A stretch of 64,000 nt of DNA from Macrobrachium rosenbergii. Taxonomy: Eukaryota; Arthropoda; Malacostraca; Decapoda; Palaemonidae. Of the stretch, positions 33,900 through 45,395 are shown one piece after another. The position numbers and the translations under genes were made by a program. The notes under the pieces were generated by a model that worked only from the letters and a program-made list of their open reading frames with translations, was not told the DNA's origin and did not search any database. Each line of letters begins with the position of its first letter. Within the stretch, counting starts at the first letter, position 1. Location of the stretch: positions 17,930,883 through 17,994,882 of the forward strand of contig NC_089792.1 of NCBI RefSeq assembly GCF_040412425.1, written 5' to 3'.

Positions 33900-35560
33900 C
33901 TCCCAGCCCCCACCTCGATGTGTGCGGGTTCAGCCAACACATCAGCCCCTTGTAACACCCCGTGTGTCTCTGCCTCCCCATGTGCCTCCGCGGAGTTTTC
34001 TTTGCTTCATACGAAAACCCAAGGAAAAATTTTCACTAGACATTTGGCCAGAGGCTCTGACCCTCGGGGTTATCATAGGAGCAGGGAAGCATCCTGCTCC
34101 TCTCCGAGAAATTGGGAAGGCATACGCTTCAGGGGAGGCAATCAAGCCTCCTTCCTGTAGTATTTCTCATATGGGTGGGAGGCTGTACCATTTTCGGGGC
34201 CACTGGAACTTCAGTCCCTGGGCCCAGAGTATAGTTATCAAGGCCCGGGATGGAGCTGGACTATTGTTCCCCTCCCCAATCAGGTTCAATCAGCCTCCGG
34301 CCAGAGTTCTGGGGGTCTTTGTGAATGGCCTGTCAGGCTTTTTCAGTCTGCCAAGGAAGTTCCCTTCCACTGGAAAATTTTTCCGGCGTGTCCCGTTTAT
34401 TTTCCTCATTCAATGCGGCAAGTCTCGGTTGCTTACAGTCTTGTGGGTCGGATCCTACTGCTCCGTGGAGCCGTAACCACCTCTATAGACCTTTCCCGAC
34501 GCTTCCTTTCACATCTTGGTTGCAGAAAGGTTCTATCCCTTCTTGGGATTCAGACTCGGGAGCAGGCGTACCCCTTCAGGTTCATGCCCTCCTCAATGCA
34601 GCCCCAGAGTCTTTGTCAGTTTGAACAATACCGTAGTTCAACAGCTCCGGTATTAGGAGGTTATGCTAGCTGCATATCTAGTTGCCTGGCTCATTTGGGC
34701 ACCCAGCGTCGGGAATTGCCTGAGGGGCGGTCATTATAATCGGTTTTCTAGAGTCTTTGGGCTTCTAAGTACACAGGAAGGAATCCCACCTGATTCAGGA
34801 GGGTAGCCTTCAGTAGTTGTGAATCCAGTGGAAGTGGAAAGAGATAGCAAGGGCATCCTATCATTTCATCATCTCAAGCATACCTCTCCCGTGCCCAAGA
34901 AAAGGTCTTGGGTTTTCTCCAGTTTGCTTCAGTGGCGGTTCTCCTTCTGAAGTCAAAGCTGGAGTTTATATCCGGGTATGGTGGAGTCAGGACGTGTCTC
35001 CCTGGTTCCTCCTGTTTGAATAGTGGCCTCCGGCCTTGAACAACTGTCAGGTGCTTATCGAAGTCAGTTCCTCCAGCTTTCCCCCGGCCTCAGTATTCCA
35101 CACAGTCACCTCTCTGGGCGGGTGGGGTGGATATTTTTGGCCCAATGAAGTACATGGAACTTAGTCGGTCACGTTCCGGCAGTTCCATATCAACGCTTTG
35201 GAGGGCTGTGGCAGTCTTCCTGTCCTTGGGGGATCTTCCTCCCAAGAGGATCCATTTTAGGCTGGTTCTGAACAAAACAGCAATAGTGCGCTGCGTAAAC
35301 AAGTGGGTTCAAACTCGAGTTGCATCATTCAGGTTATGGTTCATTCTTCTCCATAACCAACAGGCACATGTGCCTCTGTCTACCACCCTTCTTGTAGGGG
35401 TCCAAAGGTCACTGCTTTTCCTATCCAGGGCCTCCCCTGGTGTCGGAATAGTCCTTAGGCGAAGAGTCATTCAGGTAGTCTTGTGATCTTTTCCTGGGCC
35501 TGAAGTAGGTCTGTTTGCAACCCAATTCAGCCACAAACTATCAAGCTGCTGTCGACTGGT
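33900..35560 (+). pseudogene. DIRS RT-RNase H, degenerate
   Basis: The + phrases appear in the correct order. GGRLYHFRGHWNFSPWAQS (34172) matches the DIRS RT start. DLSRRFLSHLGCRKVL (34489) sits where DLSDAYFHIP-type motif A is expected, with the catalytic region garbled. AYPFRFMPSSMQPQSL (34566) corresponds to motif B. EKVLGFLQFASVAVLLLKSK (about 34900) is thumb-like. ISTLWRAVAVFLSLGDLPP (35186) and VNKWVQTRVASF are RNase H-like. GPEVGLFATQFSHKLSS (35499) is the RNase H end. Many frame and residue losses; clearly inactive as read. Confidence 0.65.
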
Positions 35561-36519
35561 ATAAACTCAGCCTCGTCAGCCTCCTCAAAGTTCTGGTGTC
35601 CTGGCTTTGTGGTCTTTGTGAATCTTACAGTTTGGAGGAAACTGATATTGATCCTGTTATTACTGTTTTCCTGAAATCAGTTAAGGGATCCTACTCTACT
35701 GCAGTATGGCTCTGCAGTTAAGTAACTAACAGCACTCTTCACATAGTTTTTGAAGCTACAGTACTGATGCGGCCGCATTGGCCCCGGGAAAGTGTTTTGT
35801 TGGAACCAGACTCACAGGCCCTTAACTTTCATCCCTAAGGTCTGTGTTTGTCTAAGAACAGTACTCCGTCCACATTCGGTTTCCTGGTCTTTGAGTAATG
35901 TATCGGAGTTAGCTTCGGTAACCAACAATCATCTTGTTCTTACCTTTCCTTGTTGGGGAAGTCCCAAAAATTTTTAATCAGCTTAGTTTCTAGTGTTAGT
36001 TTTCATGTACTGTCTGCCCTGTCTAGCAGAACCAATCATTTTGGTTTCCCCTCATCAGAGTGGAACCAATCTAACTTTCTTTGCAGTTGAGGGTCCTCAT
36101 CAGTGGTCACCTTGGAAATTCCTCACTAAGGTCTATCTCTGTGCCCAGGTCCTCAGGCTTTTTAGGTGGTCACCTGGAAATTTTGTCAGGTCCTCTCTTT
36201 ATTTAAAAAGGTCTGGAAATGCCCAGTTTTCTCCTTACAGGCTTTTTAGACAGGACCTCGCAATTTTGTCAGATCCTCTCTTTAAAAAAAAGGGGGTACT
36301 GTCATTGTGTCTGCTATTAGGCAGAAAGTATTTTCTTAATACAAGCCTATTCAGGTTCAATTCTAAGCTCATGATCTTAGACGGTGACCACTTACATTAT
36401 TTTCATTACATGAATTTAGAGGACCTTACTATGTTCAGGGTAGAATTCTCCTAGTTTTCAACGTCTCTATTTAAGTCTTTAATAGCATAAGAATGATGTT
36501 TATTTCTCTGTTATTATTT

Positions 36520-36604
36520 CACCGGCTGACACGGGACCCCGATCCAGAAAAAGGATTTTGACAAAGGAAAATCTATTTCTGGAGAGGGGCCCGTGTCACC
36601 GGTG
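36520..36604. repeat. Palindromic element terminus
   Basis: CACCGGCTGACACGGGACCC (36520) is mirrored by GGCCCGTGTCACCGGTG ending at 36604. The inner arms are GATCCAGAAAAAGGATTTT and GAAAATCTATTTCTGGA. The left arm occurs again in direct orientation at 36929. It probably marks the terminal inverted or complementary region of the preceding retroelement. Confidence 0.7.
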
Positions 36605-36928
36605 ACCCACCCTGTTTTTTCATTCTCTCCCTCCCATGGTAAACATCATTCTAGTGGGGTGGGTGCTAACATGGAATGCGACTAGTGTTGCCTTGTATAC
36701 AGTCCGTGAGTAGTGCATGGGCTTGTATCGGGCACCTCTCATTGGGACTTTTGACATTGGGAATCTCTATAGGATAAGGTTCCGTGTTTTTGTAGTTCAC
36801 CCTTTTCCATACACGACTCCATCTAGTGGAGCTCGCTCTGGGGTAGTAACTCCAGCATTTCATTTAGCTTTCTCTGGTATCTAGCAACGGGAATTACCTA
36901 GAAATAAGTGCTGAATGGACTCTTTCTG
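36605..36928. other. Spacer between two terminus copies
   Basis: About 320 bp of moderately GC-rich DNA with no coding signal, bounded by direct copies of CTGACACGGGACC. It may be the terminal repeat body. Confidence 0.45.
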
Positions 36929-36951
36929 GCTGACACGGGACCCGATCCAGA

Positions 36952-36984
<33 letters not shown>
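36929..36984 (+). repeat. Second copy of the terminus followed by (AAT)n
   Basis: GGCTGACACGGGACCCGATCC is a direct repeat of 36524 onwards. It is cut at CAGAAAT by an (AAT)n tract (36953-36984), so the terminus is interrupted or ends there. Confidence 0.7.
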
Positions 36985-36985
<1 letters not shown>

Positions 36986-37354
36986 TTACAAACTACTAAG
37001 CACTTGCTCACTCTATCAGTTATTCTGTACAATAAAAAGGCAAGCAAACCAACAGTGCATGCGTAGTACACCACAATGCTATGCATATGTGTACATATGC
37101 ATACAAATTTGCACACAGACTGTAAAGTATTAATAAAAATAGGGGGATCATAGTACTGTACACACACACAATGTCATGTAATATGATGCTAGTTTATGTA
37201 CAAACAAGCCCATAGTCAGATTAAAATGATAATTACATTCACCAAAAATCTCATTCTGAAGACTGCAAAATATAAACACCAATGCAAGAGTACAGTGCAT
37301 GCCAATCAAAATGCCAAACTTAGATAATGTATTGTAAATTTTGAGTAATCTTAC

Positions 37355-37551
37355 CTTGAAGATGATGACAGAAACATAGTGAGGCCTCAGTGGTGTTGTG
37401 TTGACAAGACATTTTACTCCAAGCCAGAACTGCAATATTCTTACTAGGTAATGGAGTAAACAGCAATGCTTCAAACTTATGCGGTATGTGGTGGTAGGCT
37501 GAGGTAACTGCAATTATTTTAATCACAAATCTTGGAATTTCAGAGTTCACA
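37355..37551 (-). CDS. Candidate isolated exon, unidentified
   Basis: On -, a polypyrimidine acceptor (TTTTGTTTCACAG) and a good donor (CAAG/GTAAGATT) bound 197 nt that stay open in one frame (SEIPRFVIKIIAVTSAYHHI onwards). A second frame is open at the 3' half (VNTTPLRPHYVSVIIFK). No family is recognised and no companion exon was found, so this could be chance. Confidence 0.22.
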
Positions 37552-37732
37552 CTGTGAAACAAAACACCATGGTGCAATCGCTTTAAAAAATGAACATGAA
37601 CTGTCATTATATATTCAATTAATCATTTCAGAGGCCATAGTACACATATGAATGCAATTTCAATCCTCTTACTCACAGATCTTAGATTTTTAGAGCACAG
37701 CTCATACGCTTGAAAAAGGCCCAATCACTTAG

Positions 37733-37752
37733 AAAAAAAAAAAAAAAAAAAA
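37733..37752. repeat. Poly-A run
   Basis: A 20 bp A run of unknown origin; the adjacent sequence is not an identifiable retroelement tail. Confidence 0.9.
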
Positions 37753-38084
37753 TTGACGAGGAAAAATCCATTTTTGGTAGCAAATGCGAGTCCTCAAAGA
37801 AACTGTTGAAGGAAACGGCTGTCCTGGGCTAATAATAAAGCAATGAAAGCCAAATAAAAGCAATCATATTAATGAAAGCCACAGGAGCAACTTTTCTTCA
37901 GTAAAATGGAAAATATAGTGCAACAACAATTTTACAGAATCAAAATCCTTTCTGGGAGGGTTCAGCCTTCTGTCTCTTCAATAACCTTTCTGGTAGGCAT
38001 CAGCCTTCTGTCTCTTCACTTTTGAACCAATCAGTCATGTGAAGGAGGAATTTCAGAATTTTGTGGTGACTGAGAAACAAGTTT

Positions 38085-38320
38085 ATGGCAGAAATAAAGC
38101 CATTTGTCTCCACTGTCCCAGTATCTAATAGTGCCACAAAGGAATGGGCAACACTTGTCTTCCCTTATGTGAGGAAAAAACTCCAATTGGACATGGTTAC
38201 CCAGCAATTTGGGACCCCTACAAGAAAAATCTCAGGACAGCCATGGCTGGATTTTATTCTAGGCTCAACCTACTAAAGACCTTCCAGAGTCTTCCAGAAC
38301 AATGTTCACTGCTGTAGCCA
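38085..38320 (+). pseudogene. Possible DIRS gag fragment, left part
   Basis: Open + frame with KEWATLVFPYVRKKLQLDMV and FGTPTRK, followed after a stop by further coding-like sequence. With 40780-40960 it resembles one gag-like region interrupted by the MULE. Assignment to DIRS gag is tentative and rests on composition and on the DIRS terminus right after 40960. Confidence 0.35.
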
Positions 38321-38344
38321 AAACACTTCTGTGGACCCTACGGG

Positions 38345-38430
38345 GGACCTAGGAAGTTTTCCCGCAGGAGTTTTCGCCGTAGGACTTTTTGCTGTAGGAG
38401 ATTTTCCTGCAAGGAATTTTTGCCATAGAA
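38345..38430 (+). repeat. MULE left terminal inverted repeat
   Basis: GGACCTAGGAAGTTTTCCCG, then GCAGGAGTTTTCGCCGTAGG, then further TTTTTGCTGTAGGAG and GGAATTTTTGCC units. It pairs with 40650-40757. Confidence 0.8.
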
Positions 38431-38840
38431 CTAATACAATGTCTAATGCACGAGAATAAAAGGGCATCATAAAACACAGTTTATTTAATTAAAATGGGAA
38501 AATAAAGTAAAAGCAATTCAAGTTACAATAAATTTTCAGAATAATTGCAAGTTCACTGCAACATTCAAAATAGTAAATATAAGTGAAAATAAAGTTTTAA
38601 GGTAAAAGTAATGCAAGTTACAATTAATTTCAAAATTATGCAAGTTCATTACAATATTTAAAAAATGAAAAAAGTGAGCATAAAGCTTTAATTAAAGTTT
38701 AGAATGAATGCAAGTTCATTGCAATACTCCATAAATACAGAAGTTTACGCTGAGATTCTTACATTGAAACAATCCTTTGTATTCTTACATAAATATCTTT
38801 GTACTTTTTCTTCATGCAAGATGCTTCACCACATTTGAGG

Positions 38841-40093
38841 TCATCTTTTCTTCTTTGCTAGACACACTTCGTTTTTTAAAATGTTTATCAATTTCCCAAG
38901 ATTTGGGTGGGTGTTTGTGACAGAACTTTGTAAGGTGTTATGAAACCCTTCTACAACATTGTTTCTGTTTGGTAAATTATTCAAGGTCTGTTCATAATCA
39001 TTCCACATATCCACAGGAAATGTTGAGTGACTCTTTGTCTTCAAGGGCCCCTGCCTCTTACCCCACCGATATAGTGGGTTATGAAATAGGAAATCAGGTC
39101 TGGAGGCAAATCATCAACGTCACTAGGGGGAACAAATACGAGTGCTGCAAAGCATTTAACTAAGCTGTTAAATTCCAAATCACTTTGGTAGTACACTTTA
39201 TGGCCAAAATCAGATACTTTTCAGAAATTTTTTGGCTAGATGAAACAATCATCTGGTTACATTCACATTTGGAGAATTAGTTTGGAAACTATCATAACTG
39301 GCTCTCTCAAAATCAACCATTAAAGTTTCAAGTTTTAAAGTTTAATGCAAATCCTTTAGAACATGGAAAAAATGTTTCGTATGTCTCCATAGATTTGTTA
39401 GGAAGTAGGGCAAATATTCCTGGTATACTAACAAGAATGTGTAACATATATAGCTGTTCATATATATCAGATACACTTGAGTGTTCCATCACAATTTTCC
39501 AAGTCATCTAATCCGGAATTTGTGCCGAAAATTAAGATTATGGTGACGTCATCTTCGCCACTGTCGTATACTAATGTGACGTCATCTTCGCCACTGTCGT
39601 ATAATAAAAAGTTTTCACCACCTTCAAGACACTGAAAAGCTACAGGAATTACATAACCATTTCTTGCACACGGAATAGGAGGAGCCTGTTAATTCACTTG
39701 CCTCGATTTCCTAATATTTTGCTATAAAGTTGCAATTGATGGCATAAGGTAACATCCTGCATCATCTAAGCTAGCAGAAGCATTGGCAATTCGTGATCTT
39801 GAGGACAACTGAGACTTACAAGCACTTTCTTTCATTCTTGCTAAGGTGGCGTACACTTTTGGTTTTGTTGGGTTTGCAGAATGGCTATGGTCACCAACTG
39901 TTTTGCATATTACTATATGATCTTCACTTTCTAAAATTGTGTGAACTCTTGCCTTACAGCTTTTAACTTCACACTTCCAATATGTTTCCATTCCCATGGT
40001 TCTGTTGATTTTGTAAACGAAATTAGCATCATCAACTACCTTTTCACCTCCACAGCTAGTTTTTACAGTAGAAGGGCTTGAATAATATAACAA
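38841..40093 (-). pseudogene. FLYWCH zinc finger + MULE transposase, fragmented
   Basis: From the - 5' end, a FLYWCH-like finger (40093-39722) reads NFVYKINRTMGMETYWKCEV, then SCKARVH and GDHSHSANP, giving the Cys-Cys-His-His pattern. The catalytic MULE domain lies near 39500-39200: YEQLYMLHILVSIPGIFALL then PNKSMETYETFF, a phrase LMVDFERASYDS holding an expected catalytic acidic residue, and DLEFNSLVKCFAALVFVPP. The C-terminal part (39044-38841) is MWNDYEQTLNNLPNRNNVVE with GFHNTLQSS, the conserved W-xY--TL--LPR-NN-VEG-H box. Several frame changes. Confidence 0.82.
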
Positions 40094-40139
40094 ATATATT
40101 CTTCACTGAAAAAAATTATTTCCGTTTTAAAGCCTACAT

Positions 40140-40645
40140 TTTTAAAACTTTATAAGTAGAAACAATCTTATAGTTCTTGTTTAAAACCTACTAGTTTAAA
40201 ACTTCTGAAGCAACAGCTAATTATCAAAGACAGTCACATTAGATAAACGCCTGTATGTACGTATGTATGTAGTCTATTTATTTATGTTTAAATTATAAAG
40301 GTTCATGAAATAGCTAATTATCTTATTAGATACAATTAATTATACCTCTTGTTTAAAACTTTAAAAGTAATAGCTAATTATCAAAGACCATCGATTAGAT
40401 GAATGCATGTATGTACGCAAGTAGCTTATTTATGTTTAAATTCTAAAAGTACAGGAAATAGCTAATTATCTTATTGGATACAATTACTTATAATTCTTGT
40501 TTAAAAACTACTTGCTCAAACCTTTAGAAGTAACAGCCAATTATCAAAGAACTTCGCATCAAATGAATGTATGTACAAGTATATGTATATGTATTTATTT
40601 GTTTAAATTCTAAAAGCACATGTAATAGCTAATTACCTTATTATC
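40140..40645. repeat. Three-unit tandem repeat (~165-185 bp) inside the MULE
   Basis: Each unit contains CTTGTTTAAAA-CTA, AACAGCTAATTATCAAAGA, ATGAATG(C/T)ATGTATGTAC, TATTTATGTTTAAATTCTAAAAG and AATAGCTAATTATCTTATT. Units start near 40175, 40345 and 40495. It lies between the transposase start and the right TIR. Confidence 0.8.
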
Positions 40646-40649
40646 CTAT

Positions 40650-40757
40650 TCAATACGCATTTTGTGGAAAAAATTCCTTATTGCGAAAAGACTTTGTGGC
40701 AAAAAGTATGTGGCGAAAAGTCCCATGGCGAAAACTCTGCGGCAAAAATTCCTGTCA
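40650..40757 (-). repeat. MULE right terminal inverted repeat
   Basis: Read inward on -: TGACAGGAATTTTTGCCGCA, GAGTTTTCGCCATGGGAC, then TTTTCGCCACA and CTTTTTGCC units. The subterminal part has more repeats than the left end. Confidence 0.8.
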
Positions 40758-40779
40758 CCCCTATGGGGAGTACTCTATG

Positions 40780-40960
40780 GCTTTCTCGAGTGTTGCATTA
40801 AGGCTAGAAAGGAAGCATTGTTGGGTCCAACATTTTTGCTCCCCAATGTAATCTCCAAATTGCATTCTTCACCCATCTGTCGGGACCCTTTATGAAGAGT
40901 CTGTTGTTGCACAACTCACTGAATGAGCAATGGAAGAGGTTCGCCGAGAAGGGCCTTTTT
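40780..40960 (+). pseudogene. Possible DIRS gag fragment, right part
   Basis: The + frame reads ARKEALLGPTFLLPNVISKL and HSSPICRDPL, then a shifted frame LHNSLNEQWKRFAEKGLFP. Coding-like and joined to a DIRS terminus. It is taken as the continuation of 38085-38320 across the MULE. Confidence 0.35.
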
Positions 40961-41080
40961 CCTAACTCACAAACCCTCGGTCTTTAAATATGGAAGTTAA
41001 TCCCGTATGTAAAGACAGAGGGTTTATATGTTAGGAAAAATACAAATTATTTTTAAAATCTGTCATTTTTTCCCCTCACG
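40955..41080. repeat. DIRS terminus palindrome
   Basis: TTTCCTAACTCACAAACCCTC with GGTCTTTAAATATGGAAG is followed by the inverted GTAAAGACAGAGGGTTTATA and TGTTAGGAAAAATACAAATTA. The two halves are complementary around 41000, a compact version of the modules at 27.7 and 43.6 kb. Confidence 0.65.
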
Positions 41081-43574
41081 AATAAAAACTTGTGTGGCTG
41101 TAAGTTCCTCCCTTCCCCATCCTCTCCCTAATGCAGGTGGTTCATGGCTTCCAGAAGAAATCTTCAAGAATCCAGCTGTCTTTCTCCTTCTGCTGCACCC
41201 TTGCGAATCTTGAAGTGTGCATTCAAACAAACAGCATCTTTTCATCTCCTTACTAACTGTAGAGTGTGGGGATTTCAGTTTACACAAAAGGCTTTGTAAT
41301 GTAATGGGTTTATAATTAAAACCATTTTGCAAAGCAGCCTGTCACAAACAGAGCAAATGATAATGGAATTACTTTTTGTAGGACAAATTTGGAGACAAAG
41401 TCTACACACCTAGTAAACTTCCAAGACAAGGTTAAACCATCAATCATAAAAAATGGAGAATCCATGTTAAATAAAGAAAAAATATTTTTGGGATTTATAG
41501 AATGGCCCCATATATTGATCCTCAACAATAAAATACAAAATGAGATTTAAAATAATGATGCCTTTGCTCATAAAGAATATCTGAAAGGCAGCCAAATACA
41601 TAGCAATAAAACCTAATAATTATCTTAGTTGGTTCACCAGAAACAACACTGGCTTATTACCAACTGAAGTACTGTAAATTTGCTTCTCAAAGAGTTGTCA
41701 ATTTAAGTAAAATTTTTGTTAGTAAGGATGATAAAATGGAACTGAAGTGCACTACAGATCAAAATTTGCAATATTCTACTGAGCAAAATATATTCTTTGG
41801 TCAACACACTGCAACCAATTGCCTTCAATTGTTCCTAATATAAATTATTCTCTTGTGAATTCTTATAAAATATGAGTATTCTGCATAACTAACATTTGAA
41901 CAAAAATGGCATTGTTTAAAAATATTTGATAAAAACACCACAAGGATACCTGACCAACAGCACAGTATTTACATAACACACACATATATAAACTTGCTTC
42001 AAATCATGACTTCACACTTAACACCTAAGAGGGAATACTGTTTCTTTGATTTATGGTCCCAATAAACAGCTGTACCCAAGTCATCAACAATGCAATTCTT
42101 TGCATCACAGAAAACTAAAGACTTTATAAGTTATTTGCATAAGAGAGGCAGTGCAAGGGAAATCTCAACATTATTTTGCAATGTGGAACATTCTTAGAAC
42201 AATTAAAATGCCAATCCAAAAATAATTTGCTTCTTTAGAATAAAGCTCTGCAAACTTAATCTCATTTGCATACCTAAAAGAAATATTATCAGAGATACCT
42301 TTAAAAATATGACTATTATTCACTATCACAATAATATCAAATGGCTATATAAACACCTAAATGCTGGAAGCTCAATAACCAATTACTCGAGTGTAAGTAG
42401 TCATGATTTTCAGGACCTCCTCCACCAACTTTAAGGCAGTCTATCTAAAACTGAGAGTAACAAGCGACTACAGAAAATTTCAATGCAGCACTGCAGAGTT
42501 CTGGATCTAATATTACACTGTACCAAGGCTTGAAATCTGAAATAATCTCTGAATAATTTACTCTTTAAAGATATTCATACAGCTTTAAATACTGTATATC
42601 CACCAATAATACAACAAGATAAAAGTGAACCTTGTAACCTGCTGGCGCAAGACATGGCTTTTAACTTTGATGAGATCTCACTCTAATCATTTTGTTGCAA
42701 AAATATATAATTGTTAATTTTTGCTGTTTAACAGCATTATTGTTTCCCTACGAAGTTTATAGCTCTTATATTTAGTTGGGTGCCACTCCTGTACAGAATT
42801 CATTCCTAAGTTCTAAGAAAACTAATGTACAAAAAATAACCTGTCCTGAGTTAGTAACTTAATACTACAGTATTTAATCCTAAAAATTCTATTTGTCCAA
42901 ATGTATTTACAAGTGAGATCATGAGTATGGAAAATATGTGCAGTGCATATGAATTATCTTTCCTGAAGCAATGAAAAACAAACCCAAGTTGTTTTACCAA
43001 CTACCATGAGAGCTTTACACCAAACCAAGCCTTTTCAATGGCATCATAAACTTCTTTCTTGTTTATTTGAAAAGTTTGCCAAGAATATGAATGGAAATGT
43101 GGTTGCTGTTTTATTCCCTCCAATGGTCCGCCATGCGTCTGCTGATTTTCTCGATTGGCCTTATGATTAGTCTGATTGCGTCCCTTTCCCCTACTCTTGA
43201 AGGTAAACTTCTGAGGCTCTTCCTGGTTATCTGTTCAATCAAATGTGAAGTAATTCTGATGTTAAAAGTAAGTTTTACTAGTTAAATAATGTTGTATGTG
43301 ACAATGAACTTAAAACAGGATTGTCATTATTGGCATTTACAACCTCCTTTACTGTTTCACATATATAAAATGGAGTCCTGATATTTTAACAAATGCCATT
43401 TTCTCAATCAGGGCAGATAAGCAATGCCAGCAATTAATAATTGCCACACGTTAATTATCTAGCAAGTGAGATTACCTTAATAAAGAGCGCCCTTTTTTGC
43501 AGCATCTGCAGTGCAGGATGAATATTAAGTCAATCAATAAGGTGGCTTTTCTAGTTTAAAATAATTTTGTTACT
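41081..43574. other. No gene recognised
   Basis: AT-rich DNA, short frames only. No repeat structure or RNA gene was identified. Confidence 0.45.
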
Positions 43575-43980
43575 AGGAAATATGACAAATTTTTAATTAA
43601 CTTGTATTTTCCAAACATACAAACCTGAGGTCTTTATATATGGATAACTTTTGGCAAAGCTGGAACGTCCAGCAGTTAAACTTTTGCAAGGTGGTTATGG
43701 TAACAGTTACCTTTGGTAGGGGAGGATGTACCACCCATCCAACCAGTATTCAATTCAATCTCTTCAGTTTACCTTTTGGCCTAGGTAAAAGAATGAGGGG
43801 TGGTAAGAGGTGGGCTTTTTATGTAAAGACCCCAGGTTTGTACATTAGGAAAAATACAAATTAATTAAAAATTTGTCATTTGTTCCTACACAAATACAAA
43901 CCCTTGGTCTTTACATACAGAGACTTACTATTGGAGGCAGGATTCCCAGTAATTCTCTGAACTGACTAGCAGTTCGGCTC
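43575..43980. repeat. DIRS terminal module, second copy, with adjoining leader
   Basis: TGACAAATTTTTAATTAACT, TTTTCCAAACATACAAACCT and GAGGTCTTTATATA at the left are inverted at 43820-43880 (TAAAGACCCCAGGTTTGTAC, AATTAATTAAAAATTTGTC). After that comes a leader, TGTTCCTACACAAATACAAA...GAACTGACTAGCAGTTC, also seen at 5080-5170 next to the DIRS element. The unidentified repeat copy B starts shortly after. Confidence 0.68.
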
Positions 43981-44034
43981 ACCTGGTATTTTCTTCCTGG
44001 TCATGAGAGAGCAAATGAAGGATACCATGCCTCT

Positions 44035-45395
44035 GATCTATTGAACAAGGGATGTTCAACTGACAGATTTCTGGGCACCTCAAATAAAAGGAAAGTATGA
44101 AAACCCTTGATTCGAAAGGTACGGATGAACCCACAATGTCCAAGACTGTGTAGCTAAAAATAACCAACTGGCTTGCCCATAGTCAGTCCTTCTCTCACCT
44201 TGCTATAGAGAGGGTAGGAAATACATCTATTAATCCAAACAAAACTGGATTATAGACAGGTACTCAGTCATGCAGATCACCTTTATGCACGCCCGTCCAG
44301 CTTGTGATGGCTTGTTCACTCTTCCTCTGTCCACTGGAAGAGGATGGAAAACAGGAGGAAGGCAGGAGGCCAGTCCACCCCCACCCAACACCTCCCTGCA
44401 GCCGCACACATTAGGCAAGATGCAACCTGTCCTTAAGAGCTCGGTAAACTACATTGACTTACTAAACATCCACCAAGGATCCAAGGAAAAGGAGTCCAAG
44501 GACCCATGGGCAATAACCCAAAGTAAAAGGATAAAAATGTGAACTATACAATTACATTCTATCCTAGTACCAGATCAACAGGTTCTTCCTGAATGCCATA
44601 GATCGAAATTGCAGGGTATGTTTGGAAGGTCATGATCCCTTTGCCTATGGTAAACTCTCCCAGGTAAGAGGATATGAATGTGAATTTCACAAATACATTC
44701 TATCCTTGTACTCAAACTACATGTCCTTTCTGAATGTGACAGACATATGGATGAGATCTTACCTGAAATGTACTGATGTCCAGCAGGAAGTTTCACAGTA
44801 CACTCGGTTGATCAGTCCCCTAGCTAAAGAAAGGATTCCTTTGCCACAGTTTCTCGAGCAACTTGACGCTAACGAACTAGTCGTTAGCTTTGGGTTGAAA
44901 GACAAGATTATGGGGGTAACACATAAGTCATACTGTCTTTGGCACCACAGGACCATCGAAGGAAAATGATCAATTTAACTGATCACCTTCGAATATGCTT
45001 GAGCAAGAACCGGAAGTCAAGATCGACCATCCTATCCCTTGACTTCATTGAAAAAGAGCCGTCCCACTTTTGATTCCTTGTTGGTCATTGTCTCGCAAGT
45101 ACTTCTGTCTGTCAGAGTACTACCACCGTCACAGACCTGACATGGAAGGACACTAGGACCTTTGAGGACCATTTTAGTATCATGGTGTCGTTAACATAAT
45201 GAGGATTGTAAGCAGCAATTACTGTCTACCTCTTCCACTCCTCACAGGAGTAATGTAAAAGCACAAAGATCAAGGAAAGGGGTTCCAAACAAACCTTCTT
45301 GACTGAAAATAAGTTTTTAGAACTTAGTCTCCAGATCAGTTGATAGATTATCTGTTCAGATAAGAAAATAAGGCAGCAAAAATATCTGGTATCAA
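44035..45395 (-). repeat. Unidentified 1.4 kb repeat, copy B (inverted relative to A)
   Basis: Reverse-complement match of 28590-30060. The ends coincide at AACATCCC...TGTTCAA and at ...TTATCTGTTCAGATAAGAAA. Between the two copies lie 14 kb of other elements. No protein domain was seen. Confidence 0.75.

Larger units (their letters stand above)
30360..36960 (+). mobile_element. GC-richer retroelement block (degenerate DIRS, left end uncertain)
   Basis: The block stands out from its AT-rich surroundings. It holds a pyrimidine-rich leader with a 260 bp-spaced duplication (TCTCCCCACTCCTGTTCA at 30464 and 30725), a tandem array (31545-32250), a purine tract, degenerate RT/RNase H frames on + (33900-35560) and a palindromic terminus (36520-36604) with a further copy at 36929. 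The RT and RNase H signatures are DIRS-like; no recombinase could be read after 35560. The left boundary is a guess. Confidence 0.55.
38336..40767. mobile_element. MULE (Mutator-like) DNA transposon, FLYWCH type, with near-perfect 9 bp target duplication
   Basis: The putative target duplications are CCCTACGGG (38336-38344) and CCCTATGGG (40759-40767), 8 of 9 identical; 9 bp is usual for Mutator elements. Inverted ends of ~100 bp lie inside, built from repeated TTTTCGCC(A/G)-AGGA-like units (38345-38430 and 40650-40757). The interior on - encodes a FLYWCH finger and a MULE transposase, then a three-unit tandem repeat near the right end. It appears to sit in gag-like sequence of another element. 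Confidence 0.8.

Noticed and set aside
33622..34480. Several overlapping frames read as a separate gene
   Set aside because: They fit better as shifted frames of a degenerate DIRS RT region.
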